Source of the DNA: Elusimicrobiota bacterium
GTDB taxonomy: Bacteria; Elusimicrobiota; Elusimicrobia; UBA1565; UBA9628
Assembly: GCA_023249675.1 (NCBI GenBank)
Contig: JAHFCE010000005.1
Span: 77,166 to 141,165 of the forward strand
Direction of reading: 5' to 3'
Length of the DNA stretch: 64,000 nt
The translations under genes were made by a program, and so were the position numbers. Positions 8,933 to 18,100 of the stretch are shown piece after piece. The notes below the pieces were generated by a model. The model saw nothing but the letters and a program-made list of their open reading frames with translations. It did no database searches and was not told the DNA's origin. How positions within the stretch are numbered: the first letter of the stretch is position 1; each line of letters starts with the position of its first letter.

Positions 8933-10080
8933 GGACGCCGCGGCTGTCCAATTCCAGGGGCTCGACCTTGGTGATGAACCTCATCGCCGTGGCGGTTTTT
9001 TCGATGCTAGCCGTGGTCGTCTATCGGATCACACGGTTTCAGGTGGCCGAGGCCGTATATCATATGCGGCTGGCCCAGGCGCACGGCATCGCGGAGGCCG
9101 GCCTCGAGGACGCGTTGCATGAGCTGTACGCCAATCCAGGTTGGCGCGCCGGCTTCAAGAATAAGCCCTTTGTCGGCGGGAATTATACGGTTACGGTTTC
9201 CACGGAGGATTCCCCACTGATCTATTCGACGGGATACTCGCAGCCTATTGTTTTCTTAGGACCGGCGGTCAAGACCGTGGCGGCTAAGGTCAAGATCCGC
9301 TGGTCCAACGAGGCCAGCTGCGCGATCCAGGCGGCAAGCCGGTTGTCGATCGATGGCCTCATCAACGCCTACGATTCGGCGGTAAACCCAGACCCGCTTC
9401 TTTTTGGATTCGGAGCCAATGTCTGTTCGAATGGAACGCTGGAGGCCTTGGCCGGGATTATCCGCGGCAACGCGACCTATTTCTCGGGCTCGCCGCCGCA
9501 GGTGGATCTGGTGGAAGGAGAGATCATTCATAGCACCTATACGACTGCGCTGGCTACTCATGACGGTTCCGCGTTCGCCGGCTCCAATAATAATCTGACC
9601 GGGTTGGCTCCGCCATCCGTTTACAACGGCGTCACGAAAGACGTGTATGTCCCTTTGGCGCAGACGGCCACGCTATTGCCGGGAGTCTATTATTTCAACA
9701 AGCTCGTGGTGGACGGGACCTTGGTCGCCGATACCGCATCGGGGGCTGTAACGATTTACTTGGCCGGGGATTTGAATGCGGCTGCATCCGTGGTTACGGG
9801 AGGGATCGTCAACACCAGCGGGATTCCGTCTTTGCTGTCCATTTTCGGGCAGGGCAAGCAGAATATCTATCTGAAATCCGCGATACCTTTGCGCGCTCAT
9901 GTCGAGACTCGCGGAGGGCAGTTGCACATCCAGCAAATTGTTTACGGCAAGGCGGCGGCCGATGTGGTGATTTTAACCGGCGTTGTTTTTCATTTAGATG
10001 AGCAGCTGGGCGGCAAGGGCTTGCCCTCCAGCGTCGGCTGGGAAGCTGGAACTTGGAGTGCAAGCTATGTGCGTCAGTGA
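8929..10080 (+). CDS. PilX/GspK-like minor pilin with large C-terminal domain
   Basis: A 383-residue protein. SRGSTLVMNLIAVAV near residue 9 is a prepilin-like helix lacking Glu at +5, as in PilX and GspK subunits that cap the pilus tip. HGIAEAGLEDAL after the helix is typical of PilX-type N-domains. The rest is about 300 residues of beta-rich, Gly/Asn-rich sequence with IYLAGDLNA, possibly a surface-exposed domain. It ends the four-nucleotide-overlap chain that starts with gspE. No major pilin follows. Confidence 0.75.
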   Translation: MRTPRLSNSRGSTLVMNLIAVAVFSMLAVVVYRITRFQVAEAVYHMRLAQAHGIAEAGLEDALHELYANPGWRAGFKNKPFVGGNYTVTVSTEDSPLIYSTGYSQPIVFLGPAVKTVAAKVKIRWSNEASCAIQAASRLSIDGLINAYDSAVNPDPLLFGFGANVCSNGTLEALAGIIRGNATYFSGSPPQVDLVEGEIIHSTYTTALATHDGSAFAGSNNNLTGLAPPSVYNGVTKDVYVPLAQTATLLPGVYYFNKLVVDGTLVADTASGAVTIYLAGDLNAAASVVTGGIVNTSGIPSLLSIFGQGKQNIYLKSAIPLRAHVETRGGQLHIQQIVYGKAAADVVILTGVVFHLDEQLGGKGLPSSVGWEAGTWSASYVRQ

Positions 10081-10115
10081 TTTAGGTATTTTTACGGAAA
10101 AGAGAGGGAGCGGGC

Positions 10116-10838
10116 ATGGCGAATAGGCGTTTGTCGATTGCCCTGACTTTTGTTTTCGTGGCATTTGAGGCGCGAGCCGAGGATTCCCGAAAACAGAATT
10201 GGCATGACGAGGGCGAGCTTAGTTTTACGAATACAACCGGCAATAGTAGGGCGGCCACATTTGGAGCCAACAACCTGTTTAACTATAACTGGGAGCGCAC
10301 TGGACTAGAGCTTAAAGCCGGTATCCGGACAGAGAAGGACAAGGGGCGGGTCATCGGGGAGGAGTATAACGCGAGCGAGAAGGTCACGCGAAAAGTGATC
10401 AGAAAAATATATGGATATGAACTGTTTCGCTGGGATAGGGATCGGTTTTCCGGTGTTCGCAATCGCCATGGGTTTTCCTTGGGCGCTGGAGACGAGCTGT
10501 GGCGGACGGAGAAGGATAAGTTAATCGGCGAAGCCGGCATGGGGTACATCTCCGAGGAAAGGCCGGACAGAATCGACCATTTTGCATCGGGGAGATTGTA
10601 TGGAAAATATTCCCGCGCGCTCAGTAAGACGGCCAAGTTTGCCCAGGATGCCGAATATCTGCACAGTTTTGAAGACTCCAGGGACTATCGTATCAACACC
10701 GAAACGGCTATTACCGCTGCGGTTTCCGACCATGTCTTGCTCAAGGCTTCTTATAAATGGAAAAAAGTTGGGAATCCAGCCCCTGGATTCGTCAAGGATG
10801 ATACGACGACTGGTGTGGCGCTAGTCATTAATTATTGA
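10116..10838 (+). CDS. DUF481-family outer-membrane protein
   Basis: A 240-residue protein with a short signal peptide (cut near FEARAED) and a body of alternating aromatic/charged beta-strands, ending in the hydrophobic motif VALVINY that suits BAM-dependent outer-membrane insertion. The pattern, for example WHDEGELSFTNTTGNS near the N-terminus, matches the DUF481 (YdiY-like) family. GAGGGAG sits upstream of the ATG. It lies 35 nt after the prepilins and before the second MscS gene. The family's function is unknown. Confidence 0.8.
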   Translation: MANRRLSIALTFVFVAFEARAEDSRKQNWHDEGELSFTNTTGNSRAATFGANNLFNYNWERTGLELKAGIRTEKDKGRVIGEEYNASEKVTRKVIRKIYGYELFRWDRDRFSGVRNRHGFSLGAGDELWRTEKDKLIGEAGMGYISEERPDRIDHFASGRLYGKYSRALSKTAKFAQDAEYLHSFEDSRDYRINTETAITAAVSDHVLLKASYKWKKVGNPAPGFVKDDTTTGVALVINY

Positions 10839-10864
10839 AATCAATTAAGTAGAGGAGGTGTCTT

Positions 10865-11671
10865 ATGGGAAACAACGGTGAATGGAGCATCTTGAGGAAA
10901 TTATTGTGGCACGATCTATTGCTGGTTTTGGGGGCGTTTTTCCTTTCCCGGGTCGCTGTGTTTGTGGCCCATCGGCTCGTCGCCGCTTTGGCGGAAAGAG
11001 TGCCCGCCCGGCATCGACTTTTTGTTCTTCGGACCCTTCCTTTCGCCAAGATTCTTATTGGGATCGGCGCGGCGTCCGTTATCGTGCCCATGCTCATAGA
11101 GCCGACATTCCGGAACCTGGTGACGCTTCTGGCCAGCGTCGGTTTGGCGCTGGCTTTCACCCTCAAGGATTACGGCTCGAGCCTTGCCGCGGGGATAACG
11201 ACGGTCCTGGAAAACACATATCAGCTGGGAGACTGGATCCAAGTCGACAGCGCCTATGGAGAGGTGAAGTCCATTGGTCCGCGGGCCACGCGGATGGTCA
11301 CCGCCGATGATACCGAGGTCATCATTCCGCATACGCGTCTATGGTCTACCAGCATCTTTAATGCCACCAGCGGGAATAGAAGTCTCTTGTGCGTGGCAGA
11401 CTTTTACCTGCATCCTGATCATGACGCGGCCGCGGCGCGCAAGTGTCTAGAGGAAATCGCGGCAACAAGCGCTTACCGGAAGCTGGAAGCGCCTGTAACG
11501 GTCATCGTGCTCGAGAAGCCTTGGGGCACTCACTACCGGCTGAAGGCCTATGCGAGGGAAAGCCGCGAGCAGTTCTTGTTCATCACGGATTTGACCGTCC
11601 GCGGCAAGGGAGCGCTCCTGTCGCATGGTATGCGCTTTGCGCAAGCGGCGTTCGCCGAAACGGGGCGCTGA
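10865..11671 (+). CDS. Small MscS-type mechanosensitive channel
   Basis: A 268-residue compact channel with about three N-terminal helices and one MscS module: [20 protein letters not shown] forms the pore helix and the beta-domain holds YQLGDWIQV and [22 protein letters not shown] upstream is one of the strongest ribosome-binding sites in the window. With the channel at 2913 and MscL at 11697 it gives three mechanosensitive channels within 9 kb. The usual role is relief of turgor on osmotic downshift. Confidence 0.88.
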   Translation: MGNNGEWSILRKLLWHDLLLVLGAFFLSRVAVFVAHRLVAALAERVPARHRLFVLRTLPFAKILIGIGAASVIVPMLIEPTFRNLVTLLASVGLALAFTLKDYGSSLAAGITTVLENTYQLGDWIQVDSAYGEVKSIGPRATRMVTADDTEVIIPHTRLWSTSIFNATSGNRSLLCVADFYLHPDHDAAAARKCLEEIAATSAYRKLEAPVTVIVLEKPWGTHYRLKAYARESREQFLFITDLTVRGKGALLSHGMRFAQAAFAETGR

Positions 11672-11696
11672 GAGGGAAGTCGTCAGGAGGGTTGTT

Positions 11697-12143
11697 ATGC
11701 TCAAGGATTTCAAAGAATTCGCCATGCGCGGCAGCGTGGTGGACATGGCTGTCGGCGTCGTGATCGGCGGCGCGTTCGGCAAGATCGCGACCTCTTTGGT
11801 CAACGACATCGTGATGCCTCCGATAGGGTTTCTGCTCGGTAAGGTGGATTTCTCGGGCCGTTTCTTCAATCTTTCAAGGCATCCCTACGCCACGCTTGCC
11901 GAGGCCAAAGCTGCCGGCGCTCCCATTGTCAGCTATGGCCTTTTCATCAATACGGTTCTAGACTTCGTGATCGTTTCTCTCGCCATTTTTCTGGCAATCC
12001 GCCAGCTGAACCGGTTCCTGTCTCGATCCGTATCCGCGCCGGCGAGGACGGTGAAGACCTGTCCCTTCTGCTTCTCATCGGTTGACGTTCAAGCGAAACG
12101 CTGTGCTTACTGCACTTCCAACCTAGAGCAAGACAACGGCTGA
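11697..12143 (+). CDS. mscL: Large-conductance mechanosensitive channel with C-terminal zinc ribbon
   Basis: A 148-residue Msc[13 protein letters not shown] leads into the TM1 gate [17 protein letters not shown]; the periplasmic loop and TM2 ([12 protein letters not shown]) follow. The C-terminus [18 protein letters not shown] is a four-cysteine zinc ribbon, seen on some MscL homologues but absent from the E. coli protein. The ATG at 11697 has CAGGAGG 8 nt upstream; the longer frame from 11625 overlaps the preceding gene. Confidence 0.93.
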   Translation: MLKDFKEFAMRGSVVDMAVGVVIGGAFGKIATSLVNDIVMPPIGFLLGKVDFSGRFFNLSRHPYATLAEAKAAGAPIVSYGLFINTVLDFVIVSLAIFLAIRQLNRFLSRSVSAPARTVKTCPFCFSSVDVQAKRCAYCTSNLEQDNG

Positions 12144-12313
12144 TACGTCTACCCGGTCAGGCCATCGAGTCATTCTACGAGTCTGTCCCGTTCGCCGCGG
12201 AGAAGGACCCTCAGTTGCAAGGTCTATGAGACAGGTTTCGTTGGTGGCACTGCGGCTGGGTCGTAGCGAGAAAAACACGCACCGTCTTTAAAATCGCAGC
12301 CGGTCGAGCGCGC

Positions 12314-12934
12314 TCATTGCAGGGCTTTCTGGGCGAGACGATGAAGGTCCGGATCGGCAAGCGCGAGGAGCTTCTTCTGTAGGAGGTCGCGCTGCTTCGG
12401 CGCGAAGAAGAGCGAGAGGTTGAACTCGCGGCGGAAATCTTCGCGCAGCTGCGCCTTGTTCTCGGCCGTATCCGATTCGCGCGGCTGCGCGAAATAGTTG
12501 AGGAAGGTCTTTCTGACCCGGCCGGGATCGAGCGTCTTTTTTCCCAGCGGCAGAGGCAGGCTGTGTTCCATGTGGTTGCGCAGATCCCGCATCAGCTGGG
12601 AGCCTTCGCCGAGGGACTCGTCGCCGGCGGGCCTGAGATTTTCATAGCCGAAGACGCCTAAGAGGTAGAACGAGAGCGCCGTCAGCCTGCGGAAGCGTTC
12701 GCGCGCGGGCTCGTCCTTCAGAAGGTTCTCGGCCGCTCGAAGGTCCACCGCATTCGGGCGTTTCTGCAGGGCGTTCGCCAAGACAACGGGGAACCCTTCG
12801 AGCACTCGGACATCGTCGCTTTGGGAAAGCGCGGTCAGCAGTTCGTTGGGGTCCGCCATCTGATCGGGGTGCAGAAGCGAATACCCGTATTGAGACATGG
12901 CGGACAAGAGAGAGCCGGCGTCTCCTCGCAGCAT
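12314..12934 (-). CDS. Hypothetical protein
   Basis: A 206-residue soluble, mostly helical and charged protein of no family that I recognise. It has neither signal peptide nor membrane segment. AGGAG lies 7 nt before the ATG. Its start is 12 nt from the left end of the duplicated segment (12946-13228), so it sits where the MerR-like gene lies in the sister element, but on the opposite strand. It may be cargo of the older element or the first gene outside it. Confidence 0.6.
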   Translation of the reverse strand: MLRGDAGSLLSAMSQYGYSLLHPDQMADPNELLTALSQSDDVRVLEGFPVVLANALQKRPNAVDLRAAENLLKDEPARERFRRLTALSFYLLGVFGYENLRPAGDESLGEGSQLMRDLRNHMEHSLPLPLGKKTLDPGRVRKTFLNYFAQPRESDTAENKAQLREDFRREFNLSLFFAPKQRDLLQKKLLALADPDLHRLAQKALQ

Positions 12935-12945
12935 GATTTTCTCCT

Positions 12946-13228
12946 AGCGCGCGCGGCGCCGATAGGTCCAGAGATCGCGATGGACCGATTTCTGACGGCG
13001 GATGATTTAGCGGCCTGGCTTCAGGTGAAGCCCAGGACGATCTATCAATGGGTCCACGAGGGGTACATCCCGGTCATCAAGCTCGGGGCCCTGGTTCGCT
13101 TCGATCAGGCCAGCGTCACGGCTTGGGTTCGGAAACGGGAAGCGCCGGGAAGAGCGAAGCAGCGTGTGGATATGGACATCCGCTGAGTTCGGGATTTGAA
13201 ACTAGATTTGCAACCAATTGCAACCGCC
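12946..13228 (+). repeat. Direct repeat, copy 1 (excisionase-like gene and flanks)
   Basis: About 283 bp nearly matching 30030-30312 (roughly nine in ten bases by eye). The repeat starts inside the last codons of the MerR-like gene of the right copy; here only those final codons (RARRR and stop) survive. It spans the excisionase-like gene and about 40 bp beyond it. Downstream the two copies diverge into different minus-strand cargo genes. Confidence 0.85.
12980..13186 (+). CDS. Excisionase-like helix-turn-helix protein (copy 1)
   Basis: A 68-residue DNA-binding protein of the HTH_17/AlpA-excisionase type: FLTADDLAAWLQVKPRTIY is the helix-turn-helix, followed by the wing VIKLGALVRFD and a basic tail. 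Such proteins act as recombination directionality factors or small regulators of integrases. It differs from the copy at 30064 by a few conservative changes. Its own integrase is reduced to a stub at 14545-14672, so any action on excision would now be on the intact neighbour (inference). Confidence 0.82.
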   Translation: MDRFLTADDLAAWLQVKPRTIYQWVHEGYIPVIKLGALVRFDQASVTAWVRKREAPGRAKQRVDMDIR

Positions 13229-13289
13229 GCCCTTTAGTTTCAATTCTTCGGAGCAATCTCGGCGTTTGATGCGGGTGTGACCGAGAAGC

Positions 13290-14483
13290 TTATGGTTTAG
13301 GCTTCTTCCAGATGGGTATAGTCCGAAGCATGAACGCGTCGAAGAGCGGTACGGTGAAAGCCGTGTCGCCGTGGGCGGGACTGTAGATCATTCCTTTGCG
13401 GATCAATCCCGACCGCAACGGCGCGCTGGATTGAACCTTGACGCCGAGTCGGTCGGCTATATCGCCGGACCGGTGCGCCCCTGGTCCCAGGTCGGCCAGT
13501 GCGCGAATATAATCCTTCTCGCGCGGGGTCAAACGATCGAATCGAACTCGAAAAAAACTTTGGTCGAGCTTTTTGATTGCTGCGGCTGTAGCGTGCGCCA
13601 CGATGGACTTATCGATCGGAGACTTTTTGGCCAGATTCCATGCCTGATATCCCCACTCCTGGAGGAAGTAGGGATACCCTTGGGTCAGGCCCACGATCTC
13701 TTTAAGCGCGTCTTCCGCGAAGGCTGCGCCTTCTTTCTTCACGGGGTCCCGCAATGCCGCCATCGCGTCGGTTTTTGATAATGGGCCGACCTCGGGATAC
13801 TGGAATAGACGTTCCGCGTAAGACTTGGATCGTCCGGCAAGACCGACAAGTTGAGGAAGACCCGCCCCCACGAGCACGAGCGGCAATTGTCGCTGAGACA
13901 CTCGGTGGATCGCCATGATGAGCGCGCTCATCTCAGCTTCACTCAGGTATTGGATTTCGTCGACGATTATGGCGACGGCGGTTTTGCGATCTTGCGCGGC
14001 TTCACCCAAGGCGGCGAAGAGTTCCGCGAGGTCCGTTTCTAAGTCGCCGGAATCTGCTGTGCCTTTCTGTGGATCGATGTCGAGCCCTAACTCGACTTCG
14101 CTCACCTTGACTTTCAGCGCTCCCATGAAGCTCCGCAGGACACGAAGGCCGAGCTTGACCTTGCTGCTGACGTTCTCCAGCGTGTCGAGTTTGATGAGCA
14201 CCTGGCGAAGCGCGGGAATGAGGAGTTCGGGAAGAGACCGGCTCTCAGTCGCTTCGACCATCACGGTGCCGTAGCCCTGGGCTTCCGCAAGTTCGTGGAT
14301 GCGGTTGAGCAGAACCGTTTTGCCGACGCCGCGCAACCCGACGAGCATAAGGCTCTGCTCGTAACGTCCATTTTTGATCCTGCCAAGCATGATCCGCGCC
14401 TGTTCGAGGAGTTCGTCGCGGCCGGCCAATTCGGGAGGAGGATTGCCGGCTCCCGGAGAAAACGGATTTTTGAGTGGATCCAT
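13290..14483 (-). CDS. AAA+ ATPase with C-terminal winged helix (Orc/STAND-like), element cargo
   Basis: A 397-residue ATP-binding protein. Walker A is GLRGVGKT near residue 50, Walker B IIVDEIQYL near 170, and a sensor-like LVLVGAGLPQL follows. The C-terminal part (TPREKDYIRALADLG, then DIADRLGVKV) looks like a winged helix, as in Orc1/Cdc6-like bacterial ATPases found on mobile elements. It fills the slot that the Abi gene has in the right element, between excisionase-like and integrase genes on the minus strand. A defence or maintenance role is plausible but unproven. Flanking DNA is more AT-rich than its neighbours. Confidence 0.8.
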   Translation of the reverse strand: MDPLKNPFSPGAGNPPPELAGRDELLEQARIMLGRIKNGRYEQSLMLVGLRGVGKTVLLNRIHELAEAQGYGTVMVEATESRSLPELLIPALRQVLIKLDTLENVSSKVKLGLRVLRSFMGALKVKVSEVELGLDIDPQKGTADSGDLETDLAELFAALGEAAQDRKTAVAIIVDEIQYLSEAEMSALIMAIHRVSQRQLPLVLVGAGLPQLVGLAGRSKSYAERLFQYPEVGPLSKTDAMAALRDPVKKEGAAFAEDALKEIVGLTQGYPYFLQEWGYQAWNLAKKSPIDKSIVAHATAAAIKKLDQSFFRVRFDRLTPREKDYIRALADLGPGAHRSGDIADRLGVKVQSSAPLRSGLIRKGMIYSPAHGDTAFTVPLFDAFMLRTIPIWKKPKP

Positions 14484-14544
14484 GTATAGGTAAGTTACTT
14501 GATTATCTAGAGTTTATCAACTGGAAGGGTAAATTCTATAGATT

Positions 14545-14672
14545 TCAAAAAATGAGCCGCTGCATGGCGGCCTTCAGGTAGTCGGGCGCCAGGTGCGCAT
14601 AGATTTCCGTGGTTTTGATGCTGGAGTGGCCGAGAAGCTTCTGGACCGTGTAGAGATCGGCGCTGCTTGTTA
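14545..14672 (-). pseudogene. C-terminal stub of a tyrosine integrase
   Basis: About 42 codons from ADLYTVQKLLGHSSIKTTE to the stop, matching the last part of the integrase at 31417-32436 except for the final residues (LIF here, LTF there). It keeps the late catalytic His and the nucleophile Tyr but has lost the N-terminal and core domains. The break lies at about 14672; sequence matching the integrase 5' flank resumes at 14678, so the deletion is internal to the old gene. Confidence 0.88.
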
Positions 14673-14698
14673 ACGCAATGGCACAACGTCAAGAGGCC

Positions 14699-14747
14699 AA
14701 AAAAGAGACGGAGACCGCGCCGAACCGTCCTGGTCGCGGTCTCCGTC
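14699..14747 (-). terminator. Copy of the tRNA-Asp terminator in the left repeat
   Basis: A 13-bp perfect stem (GACGGAGACCGCG and its complement) with a T6 run on the minus strand. It is identical to the terminator behind the intact tRNA-Asp, but here it follows only a truncated tRNA. Confidence 0.8.
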
Positions 14748-14776
14748 GATGATTGAGTCTGTTTGCGGCTTAAATC

Positions 14777-14824
14777 TGGCGGGGCCGACGGGATTTGAAC
14801 CCGCGATCTCCGCCTTGACAGGGC
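14777..14824 (-). pseudogene. Truncated tRNA-Asp (3' part)
   Basis: It holds nucleotides 31-78 of tRNA-Asp(GTC): half of the anticodon stem, the loop, T-arm, acceptor 3' strand and CCA. The 5' part is replaced by unrelated sequence from 14825. It is the displaced 3' half left by integration and cannot fold into a tRNA. Confidence 0.9.
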
Positions 14825-15154
14825 TATTGAGGCCCTTGAGCCCTTCCCGTCGAGAACCGCAAATTCAAGCCGTTTATCGTCGAGGAACTGCTTTGCGTGC
14901 CTTTACATCCGTTGACATGGGTTACAGCCTGTTTTCATCACCGAATGGCACAAAAATGGCACAAATTTTATAGAAGCGATCGTGTCCACATCACGCTTCC
15001 CCGGCCTTGTGTGGCATCAACTTCCCAAGCGGCGAGTTTCCGTATTGTAGCGTACATGGGCGTCTTTTGGGAAGAGCACAAATTTCCCCTGAACGCCTTG
15101 CGCTATATGGAAACGGCTGTTAAGCTCAAGAGAGATATCCGTCGCTAGAACCCC
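14825..15154. other. Element end without genes
   Basis: About 330 bp between the left repeat and the giant gene. No credible coding frame is present; the frame across the tRNA stub is an artefact. It holds the paired ATGGCACAAA repeats at 14945-14965 and the 5' region of the giant gene, where I see no convincing promoter. Confidence 0.6.
14945..14965 (+). promoter_or_regulatory. Paired direct repeats, candidate integrase arm sites (left)
   Basis: ATGGCACAAA occurs at 14945-14954 and 14956-14965, an 11-bp period. A matching pair lies at the other end of the element at a similar distance from the attachment core. Spacing of one helical turn fits arm-type binding of a tyrosine integrase or its excisionase. 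Confidence 0.5.
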
Positions 15155-18100
15155 ATGGTACTGACTGCCATCCTCTGTCGGCGACGTCAGGGTCTTGCGT
15201 TGGTCGTTTGCGCAAGCCTGCTCCTCAACACGGCGGCCCCCGCTATCGCCGCGGCCCAGGCCGAAGTCGTTTCCCCGCGGCTTGAGGCCTGGCGTTCCGT
15301 CATCGCAGGCTTTCCCGCCGACGCCGGCATACCATTTCTTCAGCCTTACGGCCTCAGCGCGCCCAACCAGATCGAGGCCTTTCTGCGCGTGGCCGCGCGC
15401 AGCGACCTTCAGCCGCGCCCCGATCTCACGCCCCAACAGGTACACGCCGCGGTGGCCGCCTATGCCGGCACCTTGGCCCAGCGCGCTCAGAGCCTTTCCG
15501 CGGTCGCGACTCCCGGGGAGTTGGCGGCGTTGAATGCGGAACTGCGCGAGGCGACGATCATCTCCGCCATCGCGCCGGAGGCGGCAAGCGCTCTTGAGAC
15601 AAGTCAGCGATTCCTCAATCAGGCCGTCGTCGATAGGCAAGCCCCGCTCAAACGGAGCATCGAGCAAGCGGGCGAAGCCTGGAACGACAAGAAAGACGGC
15701 CTCAAGACGCCGGCGGGGCTCGCCCCGGACGAGCGAGCTCCTCGTCCCGCCTCTTGGCGGCTCCAGAAAAGGACGTCGGCCGCCCCGGGTCCTCGGGCCG
15801 CTGTCGCCGTGCCCTGGTCGCCAACACAGCCGATGCCGATCGCTCGGCCAACGGCTTTTGCCGCGCTGATTGATTTTGTCAAGGACAAAGCCGCGGCCCT
15901 GTTCAGTCCCCCGGCTGCAGCGCCCAAAATGCTTTCCACCATTCGTCAGGATGGCGCTGCCGCGACGGCCTCATTCGAACCCGACCTCAAAGCCGAGACG
16001 CGACAGGCGCTACAGGCGTTGGGGCTCGACAGCTACGCCCAGTTTCAGCGCTTGACGCAGGCCCAGGTCGACTTTGAGCGAAAGATGCTGGCCGAGCACC
16101 CCGCGCTCAAGCAGGCGATTTTCTCCCTGCGCACTCAGGAGCGCTTCTCGCAGACCGTGCTGGCGGCAACCCTCCGCCTGCGCCAACACGGCTACGCCCA
16201 TCCTCTCGCCGGGGCTCTTTTGCTGGCCGCTCAGGCCCACTACGACGACATTCTCCCGCCGAGGACCGCGGGATTTAAATTTAATCCATTCACGAGAGGC
16301 GGCCCGAGCGAGTGGTTCCGGCTGATGACGCCGCTGGCCGAGTTCATCCCGGATAAAGCCTGGAAGGACCTCGGCTCGCGCGCGCTCGATGAGGCAGCGC
16401 TTGGAATCCCCATCGAGGAGGACATCGTAGCGCGGCGCGTGGCTCGCGCGCTCCTCACGCCCTTTCCCACGCTTTTCGTGGAGCCGGAGAACAGCGACGC
16501 GAAACTCTCGGCCGTGCTGGGCCTCCAGGCACGCGCTCTGGGCGCTCAGCTCTCCGTGCTGTACGCCCACCCCTTCACCGACGACCGAGGCCTCATCGGC
16601 CACAAGGTGCCGATGCAAGGCGACAACCGCCTGGTCTTCGGCTTGGGCGAACTGGTGCGCCAGGCGCGCGCGGCGCAGAAGGAGCTGGATGAGGCGCGGC
16701 GGCAAGGCCGGGCGCCGCGGCGTTTTTTCCTGCTCATTAAAAACATCGAGGCGCTCGAGCCCGGCGTGCGCACCGTGCTCCAGGAGGCCCTGCGCGTGGG
16801 CGAGCTGACCCACCCCGAGCTCGGCGCCGTGCGCCTGCCCGAAAATCTCCAGCTTCTCATGACCATGCGCGAAGGGACCAATCTCGAGGACGACTCTTTC
16901 TACGACCGCGTCGTGGTCAAGACTTTGCCCGGCAGGAAAAACTACGGCTACGACCCACGCTTTCAGCCCCCCGAAGAACTCACGTGGCCGTCCGGGGTTG
17001 ACGAAAGCAATTATCTCAAGCAGGTCACGGTGATCTCTCGAAGCGGCCGGTGCGTGCTCATGCTGCCCGGCGCCAAGATCGTTCTGTCGGAGGAGTTTCG
17101 GGGCCTGACGCCGAAAAATCTGCACGATGAAATTTACCTCAAGACAGGCCTGGTGCTCGACTACGAAACCGTGCGCCAGCTTTCCGCCATGGCGCAGGCC
17201 CAGGAGCGCCGTCAGCCCATCCTGCGCGTTGAAGGCCCGACGGGCCTGGGAAAAACGTTCACGGCCTCGGGCTACGCGCGCCTGCGCGGACAGCCTTTCT
17301 TCGCCAATCCCGTCAACTCGGATACGAACCTGTCGGAATGGATCGGAGGCTTCGAGCAGGACGAAAACGGCCTGTTTGGCTTCAACGGCGAGACCACGGT
17401 CAAGCGCCGTCTCGAGGAAGGCGGTGTGGTGGCCTTCAGCGAGCTCAACACCTTGCTCGACCACCATGAGAAGGCATCGCTTGGCTGGTGGCTCGTCCAA
17501 ATCGCGGAGGCAGCACCCGACGCCCACGGCTACCGGACGATCCGTCTGAGCGAAGTTCCCGTACCGGAGGGCGCTGCGGTTGCCGTCATACGGATCCATC
17601 CCGAGTCCTTGATCATCATCGACACTAATCCCGAGGGCGAGTACGCAGCACGCGGGGCATTGCCCGACATCCTGAAGGACAACACTCCACGGCTGCGCCT
17701 GGGATCCCTCGTGAGCCCGGAGGCCTATCGTAAAGAGGACGAGCGCCGACTGTCCTTTTTTGCCGATGCCTTCCTGCGCCATGACTGGCTCTCGCGGGGG
17801 CGCACGCTTGGCCCGGCCGTCGCCGACGCCGTCAGGCGCGCTCGCCTGGCCGAACGTCTGGCCGCCGTTTACCGCGCCGCGGCGGTTTCACTCGCCGTTC
17901 CGGGGTCGTCGAGTCGGCGCATACTGTCGACGCGCGAGCTCAAGCGCATGTCCCAGGATGTCTTAGCGGCACTCGCCGCGGGGCGCTCCGAAGAGGAAGC
18001 CCTGGCTCAAGCGGCCTACGCGCACTTGGCGGCCTTCCTCGATGACCCCAAGTCGATTGCCTCCATGCGCGAGACGCTTTCGGGCCTGCCCGTTGAGCCG

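Larger units (their letters stand above)
14678..14824 (-). repeat. Left attachment repeat (147 bp, perfect)
   Basis: Identical to 32460-32606. It contains the first bases upstream of the old integrase, the tRNA-Asp terminator (14699-14747) and the tRNA 3' part (14777-14824), and ends inside the 5' anticodon stem. It marks the left end of the 17.8-kb element. Confidence 0.9.

Noticed and set aside
12144..12313. Possible coding remnant between mscL and the next gene
   Set aside because: No frame with consistent codon bias or recognisable peptide; left as plain intergenic DNA.
14749..14973. Open frame containing AGPTGFEPAISALTG
   Set aside because: This peptide is the translation of tRNA-Asp sequence on the wrong strand, a well-known false gene. 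The same artefact occurs at 32435-32695 and in the extended integrase frame up to 32685.
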